A DNA stretch of 64,000 nt from Arctopsyche grandis (Eukaryota; Arthropoda; Insecta; Trichoptera; Hydropsychidae). A model generated the notes under the pieces. The model saw only the letters and a list, made by a program, of their open reading frames with translations, searched no databases and was not told where the DNA came from. The translations under genes and the position numbers were made by a program. Numbering within the stretch: position 1 is the stretch's first letter; each line of letters begins with the position of its first letter. The stretch covers positions 15,542,001 to 15,606,000 of the forward strand of contig NC_135365.1 of NCBI RefSeq assembly GCF_051622035.1, written 5' to 3'. This document shows, piece by piece, positions 24,201 through 42,946 of the stretch.

Positions 24201-25480
24201 GAATTAGATGAGGTGATTTTATAATTTCATTTATAACTGGTCTAAGAACCGCTCAAATTAGTACATATGTTTAGATTCAAAATATTGAAATAGAAAACCA
24301 ATCCTCATTAATGTAGTGGAATATAAAACTGGCCAAATAAATGTATTTCAGCACGGGAAAAGTGTGTGAAAATTATAAATATTTTTGACTTTAAAAGTCG
24401 CTAGATAATTATTCAGAAGTATTTTAAAGAAATGATAAATTATAATCAATAGAAAAACATCTGACTATTGATTTCAATACTCACTATTAGCGCAGAAATA
24501 CTAGATTTTGAGTTAAAGGCCAAAAAAAACTGTAAAAATTATGTATTTATTTTAAACGTTCGTATCTCATAAACGAGAGCAAGCCAACAAAAACCATTGT
24601 CATGTTCGAATTTAATGGGTTAAGCTTAGTAAATATTGTTTAGTTTTTGCTCTAGTAACTCAAAAACGTGATTTTTTGTTACTCAGGGTAAATAATTATT
24701 GAATGCCCTTAAGAAGGCTGTATACCTGAAACCTTAATTTTGTTGCCGTTTCTTTCTTCGATATATATATTGAATGAATGCGACAGTTCCGCTTCGACCA
24801 GATAATACGTATTTTAAATCGACAAAATCGAGGTTTCGTATTCTCCAGTTTTCTCCTCCAAAACTGGACCAATTTAAAAAAAATTCATCATCGGTATGAG
24901 AAAGATATTTTCTATGTTTGTGCGCTCGTATTTTTTTAAAAATCAACCGTTAAATAAGCACGCTGGACTATTTTCGTGGGTGTAAAAAAGAGGCGATTTT
25001 ATAGATGTTTGGCGGCTCCTAGCTCCTATAAAAAATAACTAATCAAAAAAATAAAACCACAGAAACATGCCTATGGTGGATATCCATAGCATATTAAAAA
25101 ATAATTTATCTAGTGACCTAATTGAGGAAGGGAGAAGTGTAATACGTTTGTTTGGACAAGACGCTGGTGTCCAGCCCTCTTAAGTTATTCAAATTAATTG
25201 TTTTTAAGGAAAAGATGTATTGCTTAGCGGATTGTTGTTGTAATTTATTGATTAATTAGAATGTATGTAGATATAATTGAAAAAATAGGTTGTCATTGTG
25301 ATTAATATATGTAAATCTATGATATATTTTCAGCTGAAAAAGTTTTCATCGGAACGAAGAGGCGAATTGGGTCGAACGATTGAACAAGCAATCGAAAAGA
25401 CCGAAGCAAACATTATATGGATGGATCGAAACTATGAAACGATTGTAAAATGGTTGGACGATGTGACGAAAGCGAGTTGA
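18270..25480 (+). CDS. Gene 1: type II membrane aminopeptidase N-like zinc metalloprotease (complete)
   Basis: M1-family ectopeptidase that removes N-terminal residues from peptides at the cell surface. Coding exons: 18270-18961, 20716-20874, 20943-21236, 21307-21490, 21824-21980, 22050-22315, 22385-22595, 22747-23027, 23107-23306, 23386-23553, 23917-24060, 24131-24212 and 25334-25480. They sum to 2985 nt, giving 994 aa in frame throughout. A single signal-anchor helix spans residues about 34-57 with a short cytosolic tail before it and no GPI tail, so the product is a type II membrane protein. GAMENWG is at residues 371-377. Zinc ligands are His407, His411 and Glu430, with catalytic Glu408 and Tyr493. 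The start at 18270 is preferred because an acceptor (TTGTTTCAG, ending 18259) lies 10 nt upstream; the ATG at 18225 is in the intron. Donors after exons 2 (GTTGGT) and 9 (GTGCGA) are weak but are required by the frame. The length is typical for the family. Confidence 0.93.
19318..19590 (+). repeat. Interspersed repeat family E, copy 3 (gene 1 intron 1)
   Basis: This matches 17385-17640, including GGGCCGTTATATTTGAA, CTTCATTTCGAGAAATATT and TTCTGCTTTTCCGAGATC. It lies in the long first coding intron. The open frame 19435-19620 is a by-product of the repeat. Confidence 0.7.
20165..20345 (+). mobile_element. Degenerate tRNA-derived SINE in gene 1 intron 1
   Basis: The stretch carries a CACGGTTCGATTCACA B-box, GGGCCAGACCTTGATTTGTG, CTCCAGGTCGATCGTTTCC and CCAATTTTTCTGATTTT. 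The tRNA-like head is poorly preserved. Confidence 0.7.
24213..25333 (+). other. Gene 1 intron 12 (last, 1.1 kb)
   Basis: The intron is bounded by donor GTGATT after 24212 and acceptor ATTTTCAG before 25334. The central part (about 24480-25180) is more complex than normal intron DNA and may be a single old transposon copy, but it has no partner in this window. Confidence 0.6.
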
Positions 25481-25505
25481 TAGATATTTTTTTTAGATAG
25501 GATGG

Positions 25506-25592
25506 GTAAGTTTATTTATTTTTATAATGTATGTACATAATTGATGATTATTTAAAATAATAATTTGTCTAATTTCATCTTTCATATTTTAG
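25506..25592 (+). other. Possible intron in gene 1 3' UTR
   Basis: A donor GGATGG then GTAAGT lies 25 nt after the stop codon. An acceptor ATATTTTAG ends at 25592. This would be an 87-nt intron in the 3' UTR. It is only a splice-site match and could be unused. Confidence 0.3.
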
Positions 25593-25859
25593 GTTTGTAA
25601 TTTTAAAGGATCGATGATTTTTTCAAGAAATAGTGATTTGTTTGGTTTGTGATGTTTTAAATTATTCAGCAAAAATTGTCTATACATACACATAAAAAAT
25701 ATATTGTGGATTGCGTAATTTTGTGAAGTTTAAATAGTAGGTATTATTATAATACATAAACTTTGATTGAATTCGAATCATAGGCATAATTTTAAAACAA
25801 ATACATTTTACTAACAATTATTAGTGATTTATGTGTAAAAATTATGTTATATTTTATAA

Positions 25860-25865
25860 AATAAA
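25860..25865 (+). terminator. Candidate polyadenylation signal of gene 1
   Basis: This AATAAA hexamer about 380 nt after the stop is the first clear canonical signal downstream of gene 1. Confidence 0.45.
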
Positions 25866-26117
25866 AAATTTCAATGTACTTAAAATAGATAAAAAAACAA
25901 ATGTGTTCTTTGACTGAAATTTGTCATAGTTATTTTTTTATGTATGCATGCTATTTAATTCATTTCAAATACAATTTCCGTTCAGTTTGATAATTTTTCA
26001 TCATTTAATAACCATCCCAAAATGTCTAATGTGAGTATATTAACAGTAGTACGAAAAATATTCTTTAGTACATACATTCTTTATCGACACATTCATATGT
26101 TCCGTGATGTATCTAAT

Positions 26118-27055
26118 GGTGCTTACGGACTAAACCAAGGAAGATTTTGGGCCAACTTTTTAACCAGCAGGATAAAACCAGTAACGTACAAAATATCGAA
26201 ATAAAAATTAAATTTAAAAATTGAAATTAAATATCAAAATTAAAACTATTATTATTATATTAAAATTAAATTCAAATATCAAAATAAAATTATAATCATT
26301 ATATTAAAATTAAAATAAAATATTGAAAGTTAAAACAGAACATGCCCAATTTATGCCCGATTGACCTAAAATTAGATCATTAACAATCACATACAGGTAA
26401 TCCTCGACATAAAATGTTTTGACTTACGAAGATACGCACTAAGATCGAAAAAAAATCAAAGAATTATTATTTTTACTTCCCCGTAATGCACAGTTACTGA
26501 GAATATATCATGTATTAGTATGGGTGATCCAGCGATCGTCGGCAATCCGTTGCGTTGTCGGTACATCAATCGAAATTCTTTTAGTCTTCAATTGTTTCTC
26601 TCGTCGAAATAAATCAAATAATTAAATCCATCTCAGAGGTAAAATTTATCGAATAATGTGTGATTATTAATTTTATTTCGGCGAAAGAAAAAAAAAACCC
26701 TTTGACAAATCACCGACAACCGACATCGACAGTTTTTTTGTTAAATGTTTCATCGATGGCCGAAATACAGTAGTATATCGTGACGATTTTAAAGACATAA
26801 TAACAAGGTTTTTTTTCGCTCGTAATCAGAGAAATTATAATATTTTTCTGGTTGTAAATGCGTATCGTCGTAATTCAAAACATTGTTGTAATTCAAAACA
26901 TCAACGATGATCTAATTTTAGATCAATCTCGCTCTTTAGCTTAATTTTGATATTTAATTTCAATTTTTTAATTTAATTTTTATTTCAATATTTTGTACGT
27001 TACTTGTTTTAAAAGTTGGCCCAAAATCGTCGTTGATTTGGTCCGTACGCAGCAT
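26118..27055. mobile_element. Foldback element of about 940 bp between genes 1 and 2
   Basis: The left arm reads GCTTACGGACTAAACC, then GATTTTGGGCCAACTTTT, then GTAACGTACAAAATAT. The complement of the right arm reads GCGTACGGACCAAATC, GATTTTGGGCCAACTTTT and GTAACGTACAAAATAT. Inverted matches continue inward (CTAAAATTAGATCAT, ACGATACGCA) almost to the centre near 26.6 kb. No protein is encoded. The element fills most of the gap between the converging genes. Confidence 0.75.
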
Positions 27056-27059
27056 AAAA

Positions 27060-27290
27060 CAGCAGCAATCGAGCAAGAGGCTGAAATGGCAGCAAGCACC
27101 AAGAGGCGCCGAGTTCGATCCCGTGAGTTGACCGCCATTGAAAAGAATTTATTCCGAGTATATTATCTGTAATGCTGCTGGTCAGACTTGGATATTTGTG
27201 ACTCCAAGTCGATCGTTTCCTATCAGATTTTACCAATTTTTCTGATTTCATTGTTGAAACGGTTCCTCTATTAAAATTGGCTAAAAACCA
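27060..27290 (+). mobile_element. tRNA-derived SINE (head decayed)
   Basis: The B-box GAGTTCGATCCCGTGAG and the spacer ATTGAAAAGAATTTATTCC precede GCTGCTGGTCAGACTTGGAT, TTTGTGACTCCAAGTCGAT and CCAATTTTTCTGATTTCATT, ending at ACGGTTCC. The A-box part is poorly conserved. It sits directly against the foldback element's right end. Confidence 0.75.
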
Positions 27291-27371
27291 TCATACTTAC
27301 TACGTCACCACTATTTTAGTATGATTAATGTACAATAAAATGACTCGTTAGTTTTGAGTTTTGTAACTCAG

Positions 27372-27455
27372 CGGCTTGTATAATAAAAATGCTGCATTGT
27401 TTTTAATTGGCCAGGAAGGCGCATTGGTGTTTACCTGTTAAGTTTTCCTGGTACA
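27372..27455 (-). repeat. Family H terminus, 3' of gene 2
   Basis: The stretch contains TAATAAAAATGCTGCATTG, then GGCCAGGAAGGCGCATTGG and CCTGTTAAGTTTTCCTGG. This is the same order as the right end of the MITE at 14792-15307. Its left partner is not found. Confidence 0.65.
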
Positions 27456-27626
27456 TATGTTCGTAAAAATATATCTTTATTTTAATTTGCGTATCAATTA
27501 TTTTCCGGAACCATCCGTCGAATTCAACGGGCACAACACTAGTAATATGAATAGAAACTGTCGTTTAAGTGAGTTGCTGGATAGTATGAACATTAAATGA
27601 ACCTTTTAATTTTTTTCGATAAATAA

Positions 27627-27632
27627 TTTATT
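27627..27632 (-). terminator. Polyadenylation signal of gene 2
   Basis: AATAAA on the minus strand, about 70 nt past the gene 2 stop codon. It is well placed to end the transcript. Confidence 0.65.
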
Positions 27633-27702
27633 TTCACTATAGATAATTGAATCGTGTCATTATAAAATATCGCATTTAAAATACTAGGACTTAACTATTA
27701 CA

Positions 27703-34812
<7,110 letters not shown>

Positions 34813-34822
34813 TTCTATGTGA

Positions 34823-37800
34823 AAATAAAGTGAGGCGTTAATTTGAATCACAAATTAGTATGAACATAGTTTTGCCCGTTGATATTTCAACGGGTGGTTT
34901 TATTTTTGTGGAAAATAATTTATTGCCTTGTACACAAAATATCCAAATTCATTACGTCGAATAAACAAATATATATGTAGGTAAACCCGTGCGCAACGAT
35001 TCAAACGGAAGTCGGTGAATATTTATGCTTTTAAAAATCAAATGCTGGCCAAAAGTGCTCTGATCTATGAAAATAATGAAAATCAAAATAAATACTAGCA
35101 AATTTCTGAATTATTAGTTCAAGTGCTTTATCGTTAATATTTTATGATTTGAAATCATCCAACGCGACAGACTGAGATGAGCACAGGTGATAATGATCGC
35201 GATTATGTTTTTATTGCGTTGTCACAATGTAACCTTATCGATTGGCAATATATCCGCTTTTTAACTGGTGTTGTAAAGTTGTATAACATATTTGTTATGA
35301 TAGTGATCGCGACAACATAATTTTTCAGTATAATATGATGATTGATTACATGATCTGTCGATAATACTGATACAAAAATTTATTATAGTCATTCTGAACA
35401 AGTTAATTGGAAAACAGAACAAAGATCGATTATTCGATTACAATTGTCGGGTCGATTAAAACTATGTATGTGAGATGATCACATGATTGATGTTGTATAT
35501 ACGTAATAGATGCGATGAAAAATATCGATACTGTATAAATGTACGTTGATTGGGAAAATACGTAGACATATTATGTACATGCATATATAAAGTGCGTACT
35601 TTTAAATTGTTGTTACGTTTTATAATAAAATATTTCGTTCATGAATATGCATAAATTTCGAAAGAGACTTTGTATGTATGTTAGTTTTAGTTCGTAGAAT
35701 CTGTGTCGTTTAACTTAATAAAAAACAAATGAATACTAAAATAAATTTAAATAAAATAAAACTATTCAAATAAATTTAATAAAATGTTTACTATTAGATT
35801 AGTCATGTTTAAGCGGTTTATATTACAAATACCGAGCGAAGCCGGTATTTGTATATAATTTATTTGTATTTATTATTTATTTGGTATTTGTATATACTTG
35901 TATATAATACAATAGAAATGAATATTGAACTAAATCAAGACTGTGATTACTTTTCTAATATTATATAAAGTCAATAAATAGCTCTTAGTCAAGTTGAACA
36001 ATTCAACAATTACTAGACTTTGCATAAGTTGGTTTTGATTTATCTACGATTTATGTACTAAGAATCTAAACTATAATTTATTGAACGGGAAATATTTCTA
36101 GTTTTTCACTTTTGTTTGATAATTTGACGAACTTAACATAATATATACATACATACATATCTCATAAGGTTTATTTTGATTTTCAGATTTCGAACCGTAT
36201 GAAATATTTTTTTGAGTATATTATTTATATATGTATGTACATATGTGTGAGTATTTGTTATTAAAAATGTAATTAAATATCTGTCTGCGTACTAGGGATT
36301 AGATTATCTCTATTGAAGTATTGTTATCTCGGGGTTTATATGATTGATAAAAAAAAGTTATGATAATAGAAAAGTCAATATATAATACATACAAACATAC
36401 ATATGTATTATATAATAAATTCAATAAATTGTATACAGTAAAAAAATACACAATACCTATATATTAAAAAAAAATCACAAAGTACTATCAAATACTAAAA
36501 ATATCTCATACATTCAATTCCGAATTTACATATTCAATTGATAAATTTGAATAGTCGAAATCTTGGGATGCTAATTCTGTATTAAATTTTATTTTAATTA
36601 AATAAATATAGAATTACGTATTAAATGAAATACATACATACATATATTTTTTTAAATATTACGATATATCGGGGTGTGCATAAATACACACACATACATA
36701 CATATGTACGTCTTCAGTTTTTTTCTTTTGAGTATAGAATCAACTTTAAATTATATAAATGAAAGCTTTCAGTAAAAAATACGATACAAATTAAATTGTG
36801 AATATAATTTGTATCGTCCTAAAAATTATTGCATATTATCATATTAGTTTGAAGTTGGGATATATTTTTAATTATTATTGTAGACTGAATATGTAGAGCT
36901 TAAATATTTTTTATCCCGAGATCTACTGGTATGTCCATAAATATATTTATTAATAAAAAATCAACAAAATCAAACTTTTACAAGACTTTCTTAAGAAAAA
37001 CTTCTATTAAAAAAATAACTGTAATACTAATAAATGTGAACTGTATAATTTCGTATATAATATACACGTAAATAAAATTATATTGTATTGATTTGGTTGT
37101 ATCTTAAGTTTTGCTCAGTATGTAAGCTATTATAAAGTAAATTAAACATTAAAAAAATAATATTCCATTACGTACAATGTATGTGGAGACAAATTTAACT
37201 AACCCGAGGTGTTTTTTTTACCTGCCAATAAAATTCATAGCATTGTTCGTAATGTTTGCACTATGATAAACCGTACCATATTAGCACGGTTATGTCAATG
37301 TTTGCTTACCGATTTTTCAGGCTATGCCGAGATGGTATTATAAGACTAGAATTGCAGGTGCTCGTTCTGCAGCACCTGAACAGTATCTGGTGGAGCTTCT
37401 TTATTCACCGATCAGTTAAATATGAAGAGGCTGATTCAGTTCGTTATCAGTTCATTTCTAACATTTGGAGATATTGTTTTGCGTATCAATCGAAGCCTAA
37501 TCATTATTCCTCTGATATTTGCTCATACTATGTATAATGAAATAACATGAAATAACAAATACAGAACGGAAATGGAAAGATTACGTACTGCAATCCAACA
37601 ATATAATTTGCAATTCGGCTAATTGTAAAATTGACCAGGTTTAAGATGTGTAAGACCATTTTGTGAGAATCGGTTTGTCAAATATGTAATTAAAACAATT
37701 TATTGTAACTTGAAATCCTTGTCTTTACATTAAATATGATAATGTCTCAGTCTGATCTTTAAAATGATCCCCTTTGACAAATCGACATTTTTGAGTTTTC

Positions 37801-38529
37801 GTTGAAGAACTAGTTGTACCACCAGTTTCTTGAATCTGTAATGGATGGAATGGATGTTGCCAACGATCTTGATGCCTATTCCATTAAAATCAATCATTTA
37901 TTTCAAGAAGAGATGAACATTAGATCTGTATTCGTAAACTGTACATGGATCTAATTTATATCTAATATCTCCCGTAAAAACTTTTATTCAAGCTTATTGC
38001 AAAGATTTTGAGTAGAAAATCAATTAGTGGAAATGATCGAAATGGTGAATTACATATTTACGTTATGTACATATGTACATAGATTCTGCTGTACATAAAA
38101 TACATAACTATTGAAGCTTTCAAGAGATATATTAATTATACCTACATATACTGACAACATTACAAACAAGTTACATATGCTCTCGACTAGGTTGCGTTTC
38201 AAAGCGGCAAAATTAATTTAAAAATTACACTAGTATATGAACATATGTACATACATACATACGTACAGATGTACATACATATATGCAGGTATTACAAATT
38301 TTATAGTGCATTGAAATAATTTAAAATTTTCGTTGTATTACTTTTTTTCTTCTGTTGATTGATAATATTTATTCAAATGCCATACACACTAGTAAATAAA
38401 TTGATTAAATTAAAGTAAATAAAGTGATTAAAATAAAATACTGTATACATTAATATATGAGAACGTTTGTGTTTTAAAAAAAAAAAAAATTAAATATATG
38501 TATATGTATGTATGTATGTATGTATGTAT
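34823..38529. other. Intergenic region upstream of gene 2
   Basis: This must hold the promoter and untranslated first exon of gene 2, but I cannot place them firmly. Most of it is very AT-rich with TACATA microsatellites. Positions 37210-37760 are more complex and include a minus-strand donor-like GGCAG then GTAAAA at about 37220, a possible untranslated exon end. No open frame shows a known motif. Confidence 0.4.
35650..35848 (+). mobile_element. Short Helitron-like element, copy 3 (3' truncated)
   Basis: It matches the 11005, 32437 and 42947 copies from AATTTCGAAAGAGACTTTGT through ACCGAGCGAAGCCGG, but then breaks off into TATTTGTA repeats before the CTAG end. Confidence 0.6.
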
Positions 38530-38538
38530 ATATTATAT

Positions 38539-38923
38539 GGGTCTACCTCACGTGCCGGAATGTGAAGTGACGGAAAACGCAAATATCGGAAGGCAAAGAT
38601 CGAAAATCGGAATTTAAATTGAAAGATAAAAAAAGGGTGCATAGTAAACGGTACATACTCACTTAATTTGCGCGAGCAGGTTACAACAGGAACAAGAGGA
38701 ACAAGCATTTCCTCCCGTATTAATGTGCGCGCGCAGAATACGGGAGGAAAAGCCTGTTCCTCTTGTTCCTGTTGTATCCTGCTCGCGCAAATTAAGTGAG
38801 TATGTACCGTTTACCATGTACCTTTTTTTTGATCTTTCGACTTAAGATCTTTCGTTTTTCAATCTTTGCCTTTCAATATTTGCGTTTTCCGGCATTTCAC
38901 ATTCCGGCCCGTCACGGAGACCG
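38539..38923. mobile_element. Complete long-inverted-repeat (Mutator-like) MITE, copy 3
   Basis: The left end is GGGTCTACCTCACGTGCCGG and the complement of the right end is CGGTCTCCGTGACGGGCC. Arms of about 180 bp meet at a GCGCGCGCAG centre near 38725. The flanks are ATATTATAT (38530-38538) and ATATTGTAT (38924-38932), a 9-bp target duplication with one mismatch. Confidence 0.8.
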
Positions 38924-39257
38924 ATATTGTATATATAGGCACATATTATTTTTGTATATATATATATATAATATATAATGTACTTACCTTAAATATATCT
39001 TAGGTATCTCGCGCGAATTCGAGTTGATAAGCATCTCGAATTTGCTGATATTATAAAATGCGACCTAAATAAATAAATAAATGACATAAATGTCTTTATG
39101 ATACCGTATAATTGTTTGCAATTGGCCAGAAAAGTGCATTGGGACTTACCTGTTACATATGTATAATTATGACTAAAATAAAATAATTATTTGTTGTATT
39201 ACCTGTATATATGTAACATATATCTATGTATATATGAATCATCACAGCTGTAAAATT

Positions 39258-39680
39258 TGGATGTGACCAACCTATGACTTTATCTATGTATTTGAGGAAT
39301 ATAACATGTATACATATATAATAAAACAAAATTTGATAATGTCGCACACACACACGTTTGCACATACCATCTATGAGAGCATTTTCGATACATGTTTGAG
39401 CTTTAATGTAGGGAAACACAAAATTTCAACTTTCGGTCGTCGGATGTTACAAAATTTTTTTTATTACTTAATATCATAAATATTATGAGCATAAAATATC
39501 AAGAAGATAAAAATAATTTGAAACGTCAAAATTAAATAGTGAAATATTGTTCTAAAAAAAATCCCAGTTCCGGTTTATGAATTCTAACCAAAATCTTATC
39601 ATCTCTAAGTTGGTACATAAATACAAATATAAATTTTCAGTTCGATAAGTTCAGTAGTGTGAAAAAAAACTGTTTAAATC
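39258..39680. repeat. Interspersed repeat family D, copy 2
   Basis: It has the same landmark order as 8219-8725 and 43818-44307, including TGACTTTATCTATGTATTTG, CTTTCGGTCGTCGGATGTTA and CCAGTTCCGGTTTATGAATT. Confidence 0.75.
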
Positions 39681-39772
39681 GTGTGGTCACAACATTTTTG
39701 ATTTACATAGATAAAGTGATAAAACGTAATACTTTTTGATGTGTACATATATGTTCATATGTATATATGCAC

Positions 39773-39775
<3 letters not shown>

Positions 39776-39842
<67 letters not shown>
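39776..39842. repeat. (TA)n microsatellite
   Basis: About 65 bp of pure TA dinucleotides. Confidence 0.95.
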
Positions 39843-39846
<4 letters not shown>

Positions 39847-39954
39847 TACATATGCATATCGAAGTGTATCTGATTATCTTTATATCGGTCCATACATTTC
39901 CTTAATCGATAATCATATTATTGCTTGTGGTACTACTTAATAACCATATTATTG

Positions 39955-40483
39955 ACGTATGTACATGTAATAAACGTAAAACACATATTTACCTAAATTT
40001 TGAAGGACGTTTCAATATAGAACGATAAAAATCATTCAAATGACAAAGACGAATTAGATTTTTTCGATCTTGATTTAAACCAAGATTGTCGATGTCATCG
40101 GATTAATCATATCCAAGATAAGTGGAAATTTTATTTTTCACTAGTCATTTGCGTGATGAAATAAAGTAATTGAATTAATGTTAAATAAATACATCTTCAA
40201 CACATTCAATTTCCTTTTAGCACTTATATAATTTGCTGTAAATCACGCATTATGAACCCACAAATGTACATACATATGTATGTAAATACATACTTATTTA
40301 CATATGTGATACAATCTAAGACCTTTATCTGTAACAGCTTTATGTAATTGTACGACTATTTATGTGGGTTAAGACACATTAAATGGCGTTTCTGCCAACC
40401 AAGATATTTTTCGATTTTGCTTTAAACATACAAATTTGCATTTGCATATTTGGTTTGGTCTCGCGAGACAAACCAAATGCATT
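39955..40483. repeat. Block A, copy 1: 530-bp segment duplicated at 58138-58667
   Basis: It begins TATGTACATGTAATAAACGT and ends in the palindrome around TCTCGCGAGA. The copy at 58138-58667 follows it base for base with roughly one change in twenty. It includes AAGATTGTCGATGTCATCGG, ATTATGAACCCACAAATG and GGCGTTTCTGCCAACCAAGA. It could be a mobile element or part of a segmental duplication; see findings. Confidence 0.85.
40447..40483. repeat. 37-bp near-perfect palindrome
   Basis: The sequence is symmetric about TCTCGCGAGA, with TTTGGTTTG on one side and CAAACCAAA on the other, and GCAT / ATGC at the outer edges. The second copy of block A keeps the centre but has ATATGG / CCATAT arms, so the symmetry has been retained while the sequence changed. 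Confidence 0.75.
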
Positions 40484-40746
40484 TGTATATGTTACAGTTA
40501 AATTATAACAGCTGTGAAATTAATGTTTCACTGACATTTCAGTGAAATCATATCCAATTACATTTTTACTGGGTATAGTTATATTTTCACTACGGAAATT
40601 ACATATTCACTATTAGTGAAATTATAATTTTTGACAGTTATCCACTATTTGTTTCGATTTGGCTTTTTTTGATGTCGCATGTGTGGGACTGGATGCGAAA
40701 GCAAACATATCATAATATCTTAGCAGCCAACCCTTATTTATTTAAG

Positions 40747-40773
40747 GCTAGGTTAGGTTAGGTTAGGTTAGGT
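40747..40773 (+). repeat. Interstitial telomeric repeat (TTAGG)5
   Basis: About five uninterrupted units of TTAGG, with a degenerate TTAGGTTAAGTTAGGG about 25 bp further on. TTAGG is the ancestral arthropod telomere repeat and is absent from flies. Confidence 0.85.
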
Positions 40774-40872
40774 AAGAGTTGGTTTTATTTATTTAAGATT
40801 AGGTTAAGTTAGGGTTGGTAATACGTTTTAATTCGAATTCATACGTTGTTATTCGAATGCATGGTGCATAAG

Positions 40873-41726
40873 TACAGATGAACAAAAATCTGAATTTCGA
40901 ACGAACGGGAAAAAACCGGGAATTTTGGGAAAAAGACGGAAAATTTGGAGTTTTTTTTTTTACATAAAACTGTATTTTTTTAATTGTGAATGACCAAAAT
41001 AATACAAAACATTTTAGTACATAGCTAATAATTAAAGAAAGGTCACATTAATTTAAAAATAAGAGTTTTTATAAAATTATTTGGATGCCAAACATTACAT
41101 TTATTCAAAATTTATGTATAAAATATATTTAATATAATACAAAATCCTCTTTGACATTGAAAATTTTATGTATTTATATTTCAACAATAGATAAAGGACA
41201 GTTTTAATGCATATATTGATGCATATTTAAGTAAATGCTGTATCAAGTTGATGAGATTCGGAATCAGTAATATATTGTCAAAATATGATTCTACATATTT
41301 AGTATCAAACGTAGGTAAACGTGAACATGCAGAAGATACCATGCATGAAGATTCAGAAGTAGTGGGCTGGTCTATTGCATCTACATACACAAGTCAATAA
41401 TATCGGTATCCATTAAGAGCGGTAAAAGCGGTATCCATTTCTTTATATATAGCGTACGTAAATATATAATTTGTCATTTTTGTAGCATTTGGGAAGTTAT
41501 ATGTATTTCGTATTACAATATCTACATACATACAGCTGCAAACTTCTTATTTGTTCTACATGAAAATGTTTAGATTAATTCAAGTGTTGCATGTGTCGAT
41601 TTGAAAATCCGATTTATATATATTTTTTTCAATTTTCCCAATATTTCCGTCACCCGAAATTCCCGGGGAAAAAATCCGGTTTATTCCCGGGAATAAACAA
41701 GGTTTTTTCCTGACGGCACATCTCTA
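40873..41726. mobile_element. Non-autonomous hAT-like element with 8-bp target duplication
   Basis: The flanks are a perfect 8-bp repeat, TGCATAAG, at 40865-40872 and 41727-41734. The left end is TACAGATGAAC and the complement of the right end is TAGAGATGTGC. Just inside both ends are GGGAAAAAACCGGGAATTTT and related GGAAAAAACC / CCCGGGAA motifs. An 8-bp duplication with short imperfect inverted ends indicates the hAT superfamily. The interior is AT-rich with no transposase. Confidence 0.65.
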
Positions 41727-41734
41727 TGCATAAG

Positions 41735-42946
41735 CGTTCGAATTATGAATTCACTGACATTGAGAAGTGAATATTATGAATATAGTGTGGTAATTATTAC
41801 ATCCGTACTTACTGTTTGAGTCAGTGAAATTATAATCTCACTAGTGATATTATAGTTTCGCTGTAACATCTTTTAACTATGTCAGAGTCAGCTTATATAT
41901 ATAGTATTGGTGGTTTCAACTGGTGGTTTCGAAAAGGAATTGATACAGAAATTAAAATAAAGTTTTTACATACAAATATAAACATATTATAATGTTAATG
42001 TAATTATCCTATGTTGTCCTACAAAGCTAGAGAGAAAAAAAAGGTTGACAATAGAAATTGACAATGGTGAATCCATTTTTTTGTCCAAATATAAATCGAC
42101 CGCCAATCTCTAATCATAACAATAATAATATAAAACCATATATATTTTTTATTTTTTTATTCAATTAGGTCAATATCAATTCCAAAATGGCCCCCTTCTT
42201 GAGCATTTTCTGGATTCGCTAGTGCATCTATCTTATGGTATTTAAAATATTCAACAAATATTTCATCGATCCAGATTGATGACCACCAATAAATGACACG
42301 TGGGGCACTTACATACGTGTGCAATAGTGACGGTCACTTGTTGTTTGATGATTCATCTTCGTAAAAAATGGGAGAAGGTTCTATTACATGAAATAAAATT
42401 GATAATTATCAGTTACCTTGATAACATGGATATTTGTTGTATTTGGAATTTAATAAAAATACTGATCGATTGGCGATTAAATGACTAAAATTTTTAGTCC
42501 GAATTTATGGATGAATGAACGTAAAAACATATGTACATATAGGTGCATAATAAAACACTACATTTGAATAGGTGCACAGAGATATGAGTAGATGAAAATA
42601 TTTCCGAGTAAAAATTACCTGTATGTTCTTCAAATTAGGATTGACGCTGCAAATTGCAGGTCTAATTATTTCCCTAAATATTTTATGATACTCTTAGATA
42701 CATTAATGTTCCTAGTTTTTAACATCCGGTCTAGTTCAGATGGTGAAATGATCTTTTTTGGATCAGGTGCTATGTCAGTAGGTTCAAATCGGGATATAAA
42801 AAACGCTATCAAATATGTTACATATTTGAACTGTAATTTTTTTCGTGTATTATTTTTCCGATAATATGATATTTTTCTATAACGGAATAATACATACATA
42901 TATAAGGCTTATGGTTTTCCAGGACCATTTATTTTCATATCTAATA
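41735..42946. other. Intergenic, AT-rich
   Basis: Short open frames at 42300-42488 and 42592-42864 show no known motif, and I see no convincing gene. The text just right of the hAT target duplication resumes a GTTCGAATTATGAATTCA context similar to that left of it. Confidence 0.45.

Noticed and set aside
34813-34851. Upstream in-frame ATG as the start of gene 2
   Set aside because: It lies upstream of the TTCACATAG acceptor and would place a non-hydrophobic stretch before the signal peptide.
40747-40773. TTAGG tract as a true chromosome end
   Set aside because: It is only about five units long and is flanked on both sides by ordinary sequence and genes, so it is interstitial.
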